64,000 bases of DNA from Clostridium sardiniense. Its GTDB lineage: Bacteria > Bacillota > Clostridia > Clostridiales > Clostridiaceae. Positions 39,101-48,116 of this stretch are shown piece by piece; within the stretch, counting starts at the first letter, position 1; each line of letters begins with the position of its first letter. Under the pieces are notes generated by a model. That model was given only the letters and a program-made list of their open reading frames with translations. It had not been told where the DNA came from and did not search any database. The stretch lies in the NCBI RefSeq assembly GCF_016907995.1, contig NZ_JAFBDA010000001.1, positions 1 to 64,000 on the forward strand, read 5' to 3'. The position numbers and the translations under genes are program-made.

Positions 39101-41660
39101 AAGAAGACATAAGGAATTATCAGAAAACAATGTAACAAAGGTAAATATACATGATAATCCTATAGGAGGTAATGGTGATTATAATTATGATTTTGATAAT
39201 AAAATATCTGATGATGATTATGAAGTAAATAATCATCATGAAGAAAATGATGAAATAGAAGAGATAAAGAAAAGTTTAGATTTCTTTAATGGATATGGTG
39301 GATTTGATAAAAAGGATGGAAGTTATGTAATAATACTTGAAGATTATAATAATACACCAGCTCCATGGATAAATGTAATTTCTAATGAAAATTTTGGGTT
39401 CCATATATCAGAGATAGGTTCATCACATACTTGGTGCGGAAATAGTAGAGAGAATAAGATAACACCTTGGAATAATGATTGGGTTCAAGACACTTTAGGT
39501 GAAGCTATATATGTTAGAGATAATAATGATGGCAGATATTTCTCAATAACTCCCAAACCAGTTAGGGATGAAGGCGCATATATAATTCGTCATAGCTTTG
39601 GATATTCAAGTTTTAAGCATACTTCATGTGGGATTAAAAGTACAATGACAACATTCTGTCCAAAGGAAGAAAAGGTCAAAATCCAAAAGGTTATATTAGA
39701 GAATATATCAGAAGAAGAAAGAGATATATCAGTATTTTACTATGCTCAGCTTGTTCTAGGAGTTTTAAACTACCAAACAGCTAGATATATAAGTACATAT
39801 AAGAACGGAAATTACATATATGGTAAAAATCCTTACTCTGAATATTTTGGAAGATTAAAAGCTTATTCAACTATATTAGGAGGGGAAAATCTAAGATTCA
39901 CTTGTGATAGAAGAGAATTTATTGGAATTTCTGGAAGTTTAGAAGATCCGCTAGGATTAAAATATGAAAACTTACAGGAGAGTTTTGGAAGTGTTCTAGA
40001 TCCATGTTTAGTTACACAATGTAATATAAAGTTAAAGCCAGGAGAAAGTAAAGAATTAATTATACTTTTAGGTGAAGAGGAAGATGAGAAAGATATAGAA
40101 AAAATAATAGAAAAGTATAATGATATATCAAATGCTGATGAAGAGTTAGATAGGGTGAAGAAATATTGGAGTGATTTCCTAGGAAATATAAGGGTAAAAA
40201 CTCAAGATAAGTCGATGGATTACTTGTTAAATGGTTGGCTACTTTATCAAAATTATAGTTGTAGATATTTAGCTAGGACTGCATTTTATCAATCAGGTGG
40301 AGCATATGGATTTAGAGATCAACTTCAAGATTCAATGTCTATAGGATTAATAAATCCTAATATAACTAAAGATCAAATTATAAGAAGTGCATCAAGACAA
40401 TATCTTGAGGGTGATGTACAACACTGGTGGCATCCAATAATAAATAGTGGAATAAGAACAAGATTCTCAGATGATTTATTATGGTTACCTTTTGTTACAG
40501 CTGAATATATAGACTTTACTGGAGACTACAGTATATTAAATGAGAAAGCACCTTATCTAGAGGATGAACCTTTAAGAGAAGGTGAAGATGAAAGATATAC
40601 TATAGTAAATCAATCAAGTGCGGAAGGAACTATATATGAGCATTGTATAAAAGCTATTGAAAGAGGATTAAGATTTGGTGATCATGGAATTCCATTAATG
40701 GGTAGTGGAGACTGGAATGATGGTATGAGTACAGTTGGAAATGAAGGAAAAGGAGAGAGCGTATGGCTTGGGTGGTTCCTTTATAAGATACTAACAAGTT
40801 TTGAAGATATATGTACTCATATGAAAGATAATGAAAAGAAAGATAGATATATAAAAATGAAAGAATATATTAGAGAAAATATTGAGAAGAATGCTTGGGA
40901 TGGTGGCTGGTATAGAAGAGCATACTTTGATAATGGAATGCCACTCGGATCAAGAGAAAATGGAGAGTGTAAAATAGATTCATTAGCTCAAAGTTGGTCA
41001 ATAATATCAGAAGGTGGTAATTTAGATAGAGCAAAGGAAGCCATGGAGGCTGTAGATAGAAATTTGGTTGATGAAAATCTAGCATTAATAAAACTTTTGG
41101 CACCACCTTTTGCAAACTCAAAAGAAGAGCCAGGATATATAAAGGGATATGTTGCAGGTGTCAGAGAAAATGGTGGTCAATATACTCATGCAGCAACTTG
41201 GGTTATATTAGCACTTACAAAACTTGGTATGGGAGATAAAGCTCTTAGATACTTTGATATGATAAATCCAATAAATCATACAAATACAGAATTAGAATGT
41301 AGAAGATATAAGTTAGAGCCGTATGTTATGGCAGCGGATGTCTACATAAGAGAGCCTCATGGTGGTAGAGGCGGTTGGAGCTGGTATACTGGAACAGCTG
41401 GTTGGATGTATAAAGTTGGTCTTGAGAATATACTTGGATTTAAAGTTTATAAAGGGGAAGGCTATAAAATAACTCCTTGCATTCCTAAGTCATGGAAGGA
41501 ATTTGAGATAAATATAAATAGAGAAAATGAAGAATATAATATAAGAGTTATAAAATCAGATAAAGATAAAATTATTATAAATGGAGAAGAGATAGATGGA
41601 AATATAATACCAAAGAATTTAGGGAAAGTGAATATAGAGTTATATTATAAAGAAAAATAA
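33108..41660 (+). CDS. Cyclic beta-1,2-glucan synthase homologue (NdvB/Cgs type)
   Basis: Giant membrane protein of 2850 residues, the size of cyclic beta-1,2-glucan synthases. These enzymes polymerise UDP-glucose into beta-1,2-glucan, trim it and close it into rings. Regions in order: cytoplasmic N-terminal part (1-345); membrane pair (about 350-410); GT84-like glycosyltransferase with LDSDTFMPRG (about 566), GEGSFTGKGIIDIDVF, SHDLLEGCY and KRLHRWVRGDWQLLPWL (about 720); more membrane segments (745-910); a middle domain starting RRTWAYYEDF and NRTSPTNMGMGL (about 930-1500), the ring-closing region in characterised enzymes; and a C-terminal GH94 phosphorylase-like part with two beta-sandwiches (about 1560 and 2080) and a barrel containing YGFRDQLQDS and GSGDWNDGM (Asp near 2534). 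Start GTG with AAAGGAGAAG. It stands alone between terminators. Confidence 0.88.
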   Translation: MDKNNSLNCRKNVINELKLSFMKIKDTYKYIKVLSNEGEEIIGSGEWLLDNIYLIEKEYKAIRTNMPRAYFENLVIEEESSGRVPRIFILAREMIRENKGRVTEEEAISFILEKNKRLNMGELWAFPLMLRASLIINISKVTDELKSIYKDRKEGRELAYKVISVKNNENRLNILEKINYSSKVFTEEFYKVLKDNSIEDEEVYNIAISKLDKNKQDKNLIRSSFIEGSLEDTIGSSITSLREVDGINWRRFFSETSIVEKTLMKDPDRTYGKMDFKSKDYYRHKIEKISRKYKIEEELVAEKLVFLAERARESGKIGCKSHIGYYLIDDGIRQLNKELGSRVNLKNKFSQNMFWFINVFGTLFIIFVVLSLGYLSGVEYERYQYILAGIILIIPASEIVVNIINWITCRMVTMRHVPKIDLRNGIEEPQKSVVIIPTIINSINSAKEMVKKLEVIYLANKEENLYFAILADFPDSDEEIKENDKIINEITIKEINRLNRKYCIDTGDKFFFLNRQRIYNSHEGVFMGRERKRGKIMEFIALLKGEENEHTFNIISSSIEELRSAKYIITLDSDTFMPRGVVKKLISAMMHPLNRAVYKDNVVKRGYTIMQPKVSISLESKNKSEFSKIFGGEGGVDGYSTAYSDTYQDLFGEGSFTGKGIIDIDVFYRVLKDEIHENKVLSHDLLEGCYTRSALVTDCELIDNYPSSYLASAKRLHRWVRGDWQLLPWLFSSKLSMLSKWKIFDNLRRSLLAPSLMIGAGTALLLLNRGIEVTILLFLALIMPLLFTITDFVVTPKNKLIGTIKTLRQIVFIISFIPYQTYIMIGAILKALFRLFISKNHLLEWQTAEEAERTVKSTIGYHYEKMWFSVIAGALFIVISFRSSLILGVIISILSIVWILSPLLAYKISKIYKEEKVNLSDNEREYLRCISRRTWAYYEDFVNSENNYLAPDNYQEKPYKGVANRTSPTNMGMGLISNIVAYDLGYIPFGEVVNRIENILNGMNKLEKYEGHYLNWYDTKTALPLWPRYVSTVDSGNLLGYLWVLKETLKEYKKKPLIRKEELTGLKDIYRILNIDSNATLERLDREDGKEYILVLKDELERVKKIKEENKDRDEEFKYWIDKLENEIKTKIDYADYFFDGVNKILSEYFKKKSPSLLELKEEIKGIIGYSGEDFKNILNEKIIQIESFEDRVDNLILNIESIMDEMNFSILYQKDRELFSIGYNLEEDSLGNSYYDLLASEARITSFLAIARNEVDTSHWFKLGRAMTNAFRGKSLVSWSGTMFEYFMPNLLMKSYKGTLLDLTYRSVLKAQIAFARKKKVPWGISESAYYQFDIGENYQYKAFGVPGIGLKRGLEDEVVVSPYSTLMVLPWVKDKCIENLKLLESQGALGRYGFIEAIDFTPNRINKILSEEVVLDDQTDEAIDELEDEKINKQVKVVDDYEENDIEGKSCRIRSGGKKVKCYMVHHLGMSFLSLDNILNDNILQKRFHDIPEIKATEILLKEKVPEYITFERDIEVQYERKRLETEDFVKRVYKGALRDNPEVLLLSNGTFSSMITLTGSGYSKRGEELLYRWKGDTTSDSSGLFFYIKNLNSNDYWSATYEPCKSEGEDYTVKFSIDKGEFSKKEGSIESKMEIVVSPEDNLDIRKITLRNSGDKGRSIEITSYMEITLASFEGDSAHPSFSNLFIETEYDNESSTLLGKRRARVPSGKVPYIFHKAITLSDLEGSASYETSRINFIGRNRTLKSPVALDNDNSLKNTVGIVLDPIMSIRNGIRLDANEVKVIYFITGVADDREEAIRIANDYSSINRLDSAFRMYNKSMQVQLRNLGIKSSQANIYQSLSSYILFLNDGRADREEYIRNINKHQKDLWAYGISGDIKIAMLVVKDDDDIDIIRSMIKMHNYFISKGLKVDLIIYNQEELSYEQPLQKSILQLINTLSDGEVLNKPGGIFIHNKASMSEEIRDFIIGISSIYINSEKGTILTQMKGLEEKRETTRRHKELSENNVTKVNIHDNPIGGNGDYNYDFDNKISDDDYEVNNHHEENDEIEEIKKSLDFFNGYGGFDKKDGSYVIILEDYNNTPAPWINVISNENFGFHISEIGSSHTWCGNSRENKITPWNNDWVQDTLGEAIYVRDNNDGRYFSITPKPVRDEGAYIIRHSFGYSSFKHTSCGIKSTMTTFCPKEEKVKIQKVILENISEEERDISVFYYAQLVLGVLNYQTARYISTYKNGNYIYGKNPYSEYFGRLKAYSTILGGENLRFTCDRREFIGISGSLEDPLGLKYENLQESFGSVLDPCLVTQCNIKLKPGESKELIILLGEEEDEKDIEKIIEKYNDISNADEELDRVKKYWSDFLGNIRVKTQDKSMDYLLNGWLLYQNYSCRYLARTAFYQSGGAYGFRDQLQDSMSIGLINPNITKDQIIRSASRQYLEGDVQHWWHPIINSGIRTRFSDDLLWLPFVTAEYIDFTGDYSILNEKAPYLEDEPLREGEDERYTIVNQSSAEGTIYEHCIKAIERGLRFGDHGIPLMGSGDWNDGMSTVGNEGKGESVWLGWFLYKILTSFEDICTHMKDNEKKDRYIKMKEYIRENIEKNAWDGGWYRRAYFDNGMPLGSRENGECKIDSLAQSWSIISEGGNLDRAKEAMEAVDRNLVDENLALIKLLAPPFANSKEEPGYIKGYVAGVRENGGQYTHAATWVILALTKLGMGDKALRYFDMINPINHTNTELECRRYKLEPYVMAADVYIREPHGGRGGWSWYTGTAGWMYKVGLENILGFKVYKGEGYKITPCIPKSWKEFEININRENEEYNIRVIKSDKDKIIINGEEIDGNIIPKNLGKVNIELYYKEK

Positions 41661-41665
41661 AGTTT

Positions 41666-41700
41666 AGCAGCCTCTTTATTTAAAATAGAGGCTGCTTTTT
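41666..41700 (+). terminator. Terminator after the glucan synthase gene
   Basis: AGCAGCCTCT/AGAGGCTGCT ten-base-pair stem (41666-41675 with 41687-41696), 11-base loop, T run to 41700. Confidence 0.95.
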
Positions 41701-42015
41701 GTAGTTCAAAAGTTAAAATTTTATAAACAAATAAGACAGTATTAAATAAATATAAAAAATGAACAAAAATATAACATTAAAATAATGGTATAAAAGTAAA
41801 AATTGTTAAATAAATATCAATACTTATGTAAAGCGATAATGGACTAAAAAGATAAAAGGCATAAATTATATTAAAGTATAAGGTTTCAATTATATACATA
41901 AAATCAACTTAGTATGGACTTATAAAGAATATAATTTTTTAATTATTTTATTAATTACTAAAAAGTATGAAAATAAATATAATTATAAATATTTAATAAA
42001 ATAATATAAAATAAA
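41701..42015. other. AT-rich spacer before glpP
   Basis: About 315 bp of almost pure A/T DNA. No gene, hairpin with U tract or riboswitch is visible. Confidence 0.4.
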
Positions 42016-42029
42016 GGAAAACGTTAAAA
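42016..42029. promoter_or_regulatory. Candidate catabolite-responsive element upstream of glpP
   Basis: GGAAAACGTTAAAA matches the cre pattern TGWAANCGNTNWCA at 12 of 14 positions and lies 11 bp before the -35 hexamer of glpP. CcpA control of glycerol genes is common in Firmicutes. Confidence 0.4.
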
Positions 42030-42040
42030 AATTATCTAAA

Positions 42041-42069
42041 TTGACAGGTAATTTTTAAAGTGCAATAAT
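42041..42069 (+). promoter_or_regulatory. Promoter of glpP
   Basis: TTGACA (42041-42046), 17-bp spacer, AATAAT (42064-42069), about 57 bp before the ATG. Confidence 0.55.
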
Positions 42070-42126
42070 AAAAATAAATAAATAGTAAACATTTACAACA
42101 AAATATATTACATAGGGGACGTATTT

Positions 42127-42684
42127 ATGAATTTTAGTGAAGTATTATCAGATAATCCAATTATAGCAGCAGTAAAAAATTTCGAAGAACTAAATATAGC
42201 AATAAACTCAAATATTGAGGTTATATTTGTTCTTTTTGGGGATATTTTAAATGTTAAGGAAATTAGTGAAATAATAGATGATAAAAATAAGATTGGAATT
42301 GTACATGTTGATTTAATTGATGGATTAAATCAGAAAGAAGCAGCAATTAAGTATTTAAGAAAAGAAACAAAGTTTAAAGGGATAATTAGTACAAAATCTC
42401 AAGCAATAAAACTAGCAAAAGAAAATGGATTTATTGCGATACAAAGAAGTTTTGTATTTGATACTATTTCACTTAAAAATGTAAAGAATCATGTAATATC
42501 AGATATAGATGCAATTGAAATTTTACCAGGATTAATTCCTAAAGTAATTGATAAAGTATCAAAAAGTACAAATAAGCCTATTATATGTGGAGGCCTTATA
42601 GAAACAAAGGACGAAGTAATGATGGCTTTAAGTTCAGGTGCCACATCCGTTTCTACAACAAAAAGAGAAATTTGGGATATGTAG
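42127..42684 (+). CDS. glpP: GlpP glycerol-3-phosphate-responsive antiterminator
   Basis: Soluble RNA-binding regulator of 185 residues that in Bacillus binds glycerol-3-phosphate and prevents termination in leaders of glycerol genes. It shows the family pattern NPIIAAVKNFEELNIAI, VIFVLFGDILNV, GIVHVDLIDGL, KGIISTKSQAIKLAKENG, IAIQRSFVFDT, IEILPGLIPKVI, and CGGLIETKDEVMMALSSGATSVSTT, in a TIM-barrel-like order. Length is typical. It is encoded directly before glpK, and the leader terminator at 44422-44477 before the glpA-type gene is a likely target. Confidence 0.93.
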   Translation: MNFSEVLSDNPIIAAVKNFEELNIAINSNIEVIFVLFGDILNVKEISEIIDDKNKIGIVHVDLIDGLNQKEAAIKYLRKETKFKGIISTKSQAIKLAKENGFIAIQRSFVFDTISLKNVKNHVISDIDAIEILPGLIPKVIDKVSKSTNKPIICGGLIETKDEVMMALSSGATSVSTTKREIWDM

Positions 42685-42691
42685 TTTAATG

Positions 42692-42715
42692 CATTAATTA
42701 ATCGATAGCGACTTC
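42692..42715. repeat. Left arm of 24-bp inverted repeat flanking glpK
   Basis: CATTAATTAATCGATAGCGACTTC here is repeated in inverse orientation at 44573-44596, with 21 of 24 positions matching and the last 13 bases (CGATAGCGACTTC) identical. It lies just after the glpP stop codon. No transposase or recombinase is encoded in the window, and no flanking direct repeat is obvious. Confidence 0.75.
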
Positions 42716-42810
42716 AGTATAATTAATAGCAAGTAATAACTAAATAAACTAATAAGAAACAAAGATATTAATTTTAATAAGGGAAAATTAATAGGAGATT
42801 GTTAAGATAA

Positions 42811-44331
<1,521 letters not shown>

Positions 44332-44347
44332 AATAGATGCAAATTTG

Positions 44348-44385
44348 TGAAAACGATTGACAAGCCTTAAAAAATGTGATAGCAT
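44348..44385 (+). promoter_or_regulatory. Promoter with overlapping cre-like site for the glpA-type operon
   Basis: TTGACA (44357-44362), 17-bp spacer and TAGCAT (44380-44385). TGAAAACGATTGAC at 44349-44362 overlaps the -35 and partly fits a CcpA element (11 of 14 positions by eye). Transcription would begin near 44392, just before the leader hairpin. Confidence 0.5.
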
Positions 44386-44421
44386 ATAAATATAATCAAA
44401 TACAAGTGTTGAGAGAGATAG

Positions 44422-44477
44422 AGTCAAGCACATAAATTAAGGATGAATAGTCCTTAGTTTCTGCTTGGCTTTTTTTG
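44422..44477 (+). terminator. Leader terminator, likely GlpP-controlled antitermination element
   Basis: AGTCAAGCA (44422-44430) pairs with TGCTTGGCT (44462-44470); a second stem TAAGGA/TCCTTA (44438-44443 with 44451-44456) sits inside, and seven T residues follow. It lies 30 bases after the predicted transcription start and 177 bases before the first gene of the operon, with no gene in front to terminate. That position, and glpP two genes upstream, indicate glycerol-3-phosphate-dependent antitermination as in Bacillus glpD. Confidence 0.8.
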
Positions 44478-44500
44478 TTCTGTATACTTAAAGATTCAAG

Positions 44501-44563
44501 TTATCTTATAGCCCTTTAAAATTTTAGGGATAAAGAAATGAAAAAGAGAGAGCTACAAGATAA
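44501..44563 (+). other. Second structured leader element
   Basis: TTATCTTATAGC (44501-44512) pairs with GCTACAAGATAA (44552-44563) at 11 of 12 positions; CCCT/AGGG sits in the loop. It lies between the leader terminator and the glpA-type start and covers the start of an 18-codon frame. No U tract follows, so it is not a simple terminator. Confidence 0.5.
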
Positions 44564-44594
44564 TTACTTAGAGAAGTCGCTATCGCTAAGTTAA
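44538..44594 (+). CDS. Possible 18-residue leader peptide
   Basis: ATG at 44538 preceded by AGGGA about seven bases upstream opens a frame MKKRELQDNYLEKSLSLS that ends at 44594, about 60 bp before the glpA-type gene. It overlaps the second leader stem and the right arm of the glpK-flanking repeat. It could be a leader peptide or chance; I have no family evidence. Confidence 0.25.
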   Translation: MKKRELQDNYLEKSLSLS

Positions 44595-44596
44595 TG
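44573..44596. repeat. Right arm of 24-bp inverted repeat flanking glpK
   Basis: Inverse copy of 42692-42715 (21 of 24 positions, 13 of them an uninterrupted identical core GAAGTCGCTATCG). The segment between the arms holds all of glpK and the promoter and leader terminator of the next operon. Confidence 0.75.
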
Positions 44597-44653
44597 AATG
44601 AAATATAAAATAACTTAATTATAAGAATTTAAATAATTCTAGGAGGTTTTAGT

Positions 44654-46084
44654 ATGTATGATGTTGCAATTATAGGAGCAGGTGTTATAGGAGCTTCAAT
44701 TTGTAGAGAACTTACAAAATATGATTTGAAGGTAGTAGTATTAGAAAAAGAAAATGATGTATCAATGGGAACATCAAAAGCAAACTCAGCTATTGTCCAT
44801 GCAGGATATGATCCAAAGATTGGAACTTTAATGGCAAAGTACAATGTAAAAGGAAATGAAATGTTTGAGGAACTTTGTAAAGAATTAAGTGTACCATTTA
44901 AGAGAAATGGATCACTAGTATTAGCTTTCTCAGAAGAAGAAATGGATCATATAAAAGAATTATATGAAAATGGAACTAAAATTGGAGTTAAGGGATTAGA
45001 AATTCTAAATAAAGAACAAATATTAGAAATGGAGCCAAACATAAATGACGATGTAGTTGGAGCATTACATGCACCAACAGGAGGAATCGTTGGACCATAT
45101 GAATATACAATAGCATTAATGGAAAACGCTGTAGCAAACGGTGGTAAGCTTGAATTAAAAACTGAAGTTGAAAAGATAGAAAAAGTAAATGATATTTTCA
45201 AGATAACTTCTAAAGATGGAAAAGTAATTGAAGCAAAGTATGTAATTAATGCAGCTGGTGTTCATGCGGATGAAATACATAATTTAATAGCTAAAGAAAG
45301 CTTCAAGATTATCCCAAGAAAAGGTGAATACTTTGTAATGGATAAAACTCAAGGAGAACTAGTAAATCATACACTATTCCAAGCTCCAACAAAACTTGGT
45401 AAAGGTATATTAGTAACTCCAACAGTTCATGGGAATCTATTAGTTGGACCAGATGCAGAAGACATAGAAGATAAAGATGATACTAAAACTAAAGGTGATA
45501 GATTAGACTATATTAGAAATACATCAACTAAAACAACTAATAAAGTTAACTTTAGAGAATCAATCAGAAACTTTGCAGGCCTTAGAGCTACTCCAGATAG
45601 AGGGGACTTTATAGTTGAAGAAGCTGCAGATGTTAAAAACTTTATAGATGTAGCTGGAATTAAGTCACCAGGACTTTCATCAGCACCAGCAATTGCAGAG
45701 GGTGTAATTGAAATATTAGAAAGCTGTGGTTTAGATCTAAAAGAAAATAAAGATTTCAATGGTAAAAGAGAAGAAATAATATTTATGGAACTTTCACCAG
45801 AAGAAAAGGCTGAAATTATTAAAAAGGATCCAAGATACGGAAAAATAATCTGTAGATGTGAAAGCATAACAGAAGGAGAAATAGTTGCAGCTATAGAAAG
45901 ATGTTTTGGAAATATAACATTAGATGGTGTTAAGAGAAGATGTAGACCAGGAATGGGAAGATGCCAAGGTGGATTCTGTGGACCAAAAGTACAAGAAATA
46001 ATAGCAAGAGAATTAGGAATAAAGATGGAAGATATTCATCAAGATAAAGACGGTTCATATATATTAGTAGGAAAAACAAAGTAG
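44654..46084 (+). CDS. glpA: Anaerobic glycerol-3-phosphate dehydrogenase, GlpA type
   Basis: FAD-dependent oxidoreductase of 476 residues expected to oxidise glycerol-3-phosphate to dihydroxyacetone phosphate. Residues 1-360 form a DAO-type fold: the FAD-binding VAIIGAGVIGASICREL at the start, GTSKANSAIVHAGYD, and VINAAGVHADEI. The last 90 residues are a BFD-like iron-sulfur domain with CRCESITEGEI near residue 400 and RCRPGMGRCQGGFCGP near 437, giving cysteines for a [2Fe-2S] centre. An AGGAGG site precedes the ATG. It is first in a three-gene unit with a second flavoprotein and a DUF1667 protein, a standard Firmicute arrangement. Confidence 0.9.
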   Translation: MYDVAIIGAGVIGASICRELTKYDLKVVVLEKENDVSMGTSKANSAIVHAGYDPKIGTLMAKYNVKGNEMFEELCKELSVPFKRNGSLVLAFSEEEMDHIKELYENGTKIGVKGLEILNKEQILEMEPNINDDVVGALHAPTGGIVGPYEYTIALMENAVANGGKLELKTEVEKIEKVNDIFKITSKDGKVIEAKYVINAAGVHADEIHNLIAKESFKIIPRKGEYFVMDKTQGELVNHTLFQAPTKLGKGILVTPTVHGNLLVGPDAEDIEDKDDTKTKGDRLDYIRNTSTKTTNKVNFRESIRNFAGLRATPDRGDFIVEEAADVKNFIDVAGIKSPGLSSAPAIAEGVIEILESCGLDLKENKDFNGKREEIIFMELSPEEKAEIIKKDPRYGKIICRCESITEGEIVAAIERCFGNITLDGVKRRCRPGMGRCQGGFCGPKVQEIIARELGIKMEDIHQDKDGSYILVGKTK

Positions 46085-46095
46085 GAGGGATAGCT

Positions 46096-47337
46096 ATGTA
46101 CGATTTAATAGTAGTTGGAGGAGGTCCAGCAGGACTTGCAGCAGCTTATGAAGCTTATAGTGATGGAGTAAAGAAAATTTTAATTATAGAAAGAGATAAC
46201 GAACTAGGTGGTATATTAAATCAATGTATCCATAATGGATTTGGATTACATACATTTAAAGAAGAGCTAACTGGTCCTGAATATGCACAAAGATTTATCA
46301 ATATGTTACAAGATACAAATGTAGAAGTTAAGCTTGGAACAATGGTACTTGATATAGATAAAGATAAAAATGTTCATGCTATAAATCCAGAAGAAGGATA
46401 TGTTGTATTAAAAGGAAAAGCAATTATTCTTGCAATGGGATGTAGAGAAAGAACAAGAGGAGCGATAAATATTCCAGGAGATAGACCTTCAGGAGTATTT
46501 ACAGCAGGAGCTGCTCAAAGATATATAAATATGGAAGGTTTTATGCCAGGTAAAAAAGTTCTTATACTTGGATCTGGTGATATAGGACTTATAATGGCAA
46601 GAAGAATGACACTTGAAGGAGCAAAGGTTGAAGGTGTTGTAGAGCTTATGCCATACTCAAATGGATTAAATAGAAATATAGTTCAATGTCTTGAAGACTA
46701 TGATATACCACTATTCTTATCACATACTGTAATTGATATAGTAGGAAAAGAAAGATTAGAAAAGGTTATTATAGCTGAAGTTGATGAAAATAGAAGACCT
46801 ATTAAAGGAACTGAAAAAGAATTTGATGTAGATACATTACTTCTTTCAGTTGGATTAATTCCAGAAAATGAATTATCAGGAAAAGCTGGAATAGAAAAAG
46901 ATATGAGAACAAATGGATTAATAGTATCAGAAAGCATGGAAACATCAATAGATGGTATATTTGCTTGTGGTAATGTAGTACATGTTCATGATCTAGTTGA
47001 TTTTGTTACTCAAGAATCAAAGCATGCTGGAAAATCAGCAGCTAAATACATCAAAGATGACCTTAAAAAAGGAGATAGCATCAAAATAGTTAATGGTCAA
47101 AATGTAAACTACACTGTACCTCAAAGAGTTACTGTAGATGCAATAGATGGAAGCATGACTGTATTTATGAGAGTAAATAATATCTATCATGATAAAGCTC
47201 TAGTAGTTAGAGAAGGAGATAAGGAAATAGCTTCATTTAAGAGAAAACATCTTGCACCATCAGAAATGGAAAAGATAATTTTACCTAAAAAGCTTCTAGA
47301 AGGAGTTAAGGGAGATTTAACAATTTCTTTAGAATAG
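46096..47337 (+). CDS. FAD/NAD-dependent oxidoreductase partner of the GlpA-type dehydrogenase
   Basis: Flavoprotein of 413 residues with two dinucleotide folds: FAD site LIVVGGGPAGLAAAYEAY at the start and NAD site VLILGSGDIGLIMARRM near residue 156; AMGCRERTRGAINIPGDRPSG between them is typical of the HcnB/NADH-oxidase-like subgroup. In clostridial glp operons this protein follows the GlpA-type subunit and probably passes electrons from its iron-sulfur centre to NAD (inference). It starts 11 bp behind glpA with a GGAGGG site. A 281-bp gap with no recognisable element (47338-47618) follows. Confidence 0.85.
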   Translation: MYDLIVVGGGPAGLAAAYEAYSDGVKKILIIERDNELGGILNQCIHNGFGLHTFKEELTGPEYAQRFINMLQDTNVEVKLGTMVLDIDKDKNVHAINPEEGYVVLKGKAIILAMGCRERTRGAINIPGDRPSGVFTAGAAQRYINMEGFMPGKKVLILGSGDIGLIMARRMTLEGAKVEGVVELMPYSNGLNRNIVQCLEDYDIPLFLSHTVIDIVGKERLEKVIIAEVDENRRPIKGTEKEFDVDTLLLSVGLIPENELSGKAGIEKDMRTNGLIVSESMETSIDGIFACGNVVHVHDLVDFVTQESKHAGKSAAKYIKDDLKKGDSIKIVNGQNVNYTVPQRVTVDAIDGSMTVFMRVNNIYHDKALVVREGDKEIASFKRKHLAPSEMEKIILPKKLLEGVKGDLTISLE

Positions 47338-47618
47338 GTTTAATAATATAGCCAATTTAGTGGTCATTTCTTAGTGGTTACTCTTTAATTAATTTAATGA
47401 TGACTGAGAAAAAACAAAAATTCCCTAAACAAATAATGATATATAATAAACAATCATCCATGATAACAATGTGCAACAACCATTTAAAATAGGATATTTT
47501 AAACTACAATTTTTTATATAAGACGGGCTTATTAAGGAATGACCAATAAATATATAATTTTAGAATATGTAAATAAGGATTTAATATAAATACTATATTA
47601 TAGGACGGTGAATTTGAT

Positions 47619-47972
47619 ATGATCAAAGAATTAATTTGTATAAGTTGTCCAATGGGATGTCATCTAAAAGTAGATGTAGACAATAAGACAGTAGAAGGAA
47701 ACACTTGTAAAAGAGGAGAAATATATGGATTAAATGAAGTTACAAATCCAGTTAGAGTTGTTACTTCAACAGTAAAGGTAAAGGGAGGAGAACTTCCAGT
47801 AATACCTGTAAAGACAAATGGTGCAATACCTAAGCATTTAAATTTTGAATGCATGGATATAATAGGTGAAACTGTAATAGAAGCTCCAGTTAAAATGGGA
47901 GATGTTATTATAGAGAATGTGTTAGGAACTGGTGTTGATATAGTTGCTAGCAGAAATATAGAATGTGCATAA
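47619..47972 (+). CDS. DUF1667 cysteine-rich protein of the glp operon
   Basis: Protein of 117 residues, DUF1667 family, usually encoded after the two flavoproteins of anaerobic glycerol-3-phosphate oxidation. Four N-terminal cysteines (ICISCPMGC at residues 7-14 and NTCKRGE near 31) suggest a small iron-sulfur or metal domain, so a role as third subunit in electron transfer is likely but unproven. The C-terminal half ends in GVDIVASRNIEC. That 3' end is duplicated in decayed form at 49765-49812. The 281-bp gap in front of it is unusual for this operon. Confidence 0.85.
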   Translation: MIKELICISCPMGCHLKVDVDNKTVEGNTCKRGEIYGLNEVTNPVRVVTSTVKVKGGELPVIPVKTNGAIPKHLNFECMDIIGETVIEAPVKMGDVIIENVLGTGVDIVASRNIECA

Positions 47973-48020
47973 TAAATTTTAATTAATAAATACACACTAA
48001 CATAAAGCGTACCTCATAAG

Positions 48021-48070
48021 AGCAGTTTAAACTTGCCTATTAAAACAAGTTTAAGCTGCTTTTATTTTTA
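48021..48070 (+). terminator. Terminator of the glycerol-3-phosphate operon
   Basis: AGCAGTTTAAACTTG (48021-48035) pairs with CAAGTTTAAGCTGCT (48046-48060) at 14 of 15 positions, followed by TTTTATTTTTA. The downstream decayed copy of this region has lost the second arm. Confidence 0.9.
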
Positions 48071-48116
48071 TTATTTTGTCATTAACAATTGTAATGATTT
48101 TGACTTCTTTTTGTAA

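Noticed and set aside
47397-47495. Frame of about 31 codons (MMTEKKQKFPKQ...) in the gap before the DUF1667 gene
   Set aside because: No ribosome site, biased toward Lys/Asn/Ile as expected by chance in AT-rich DNA, no recognisable similarity.
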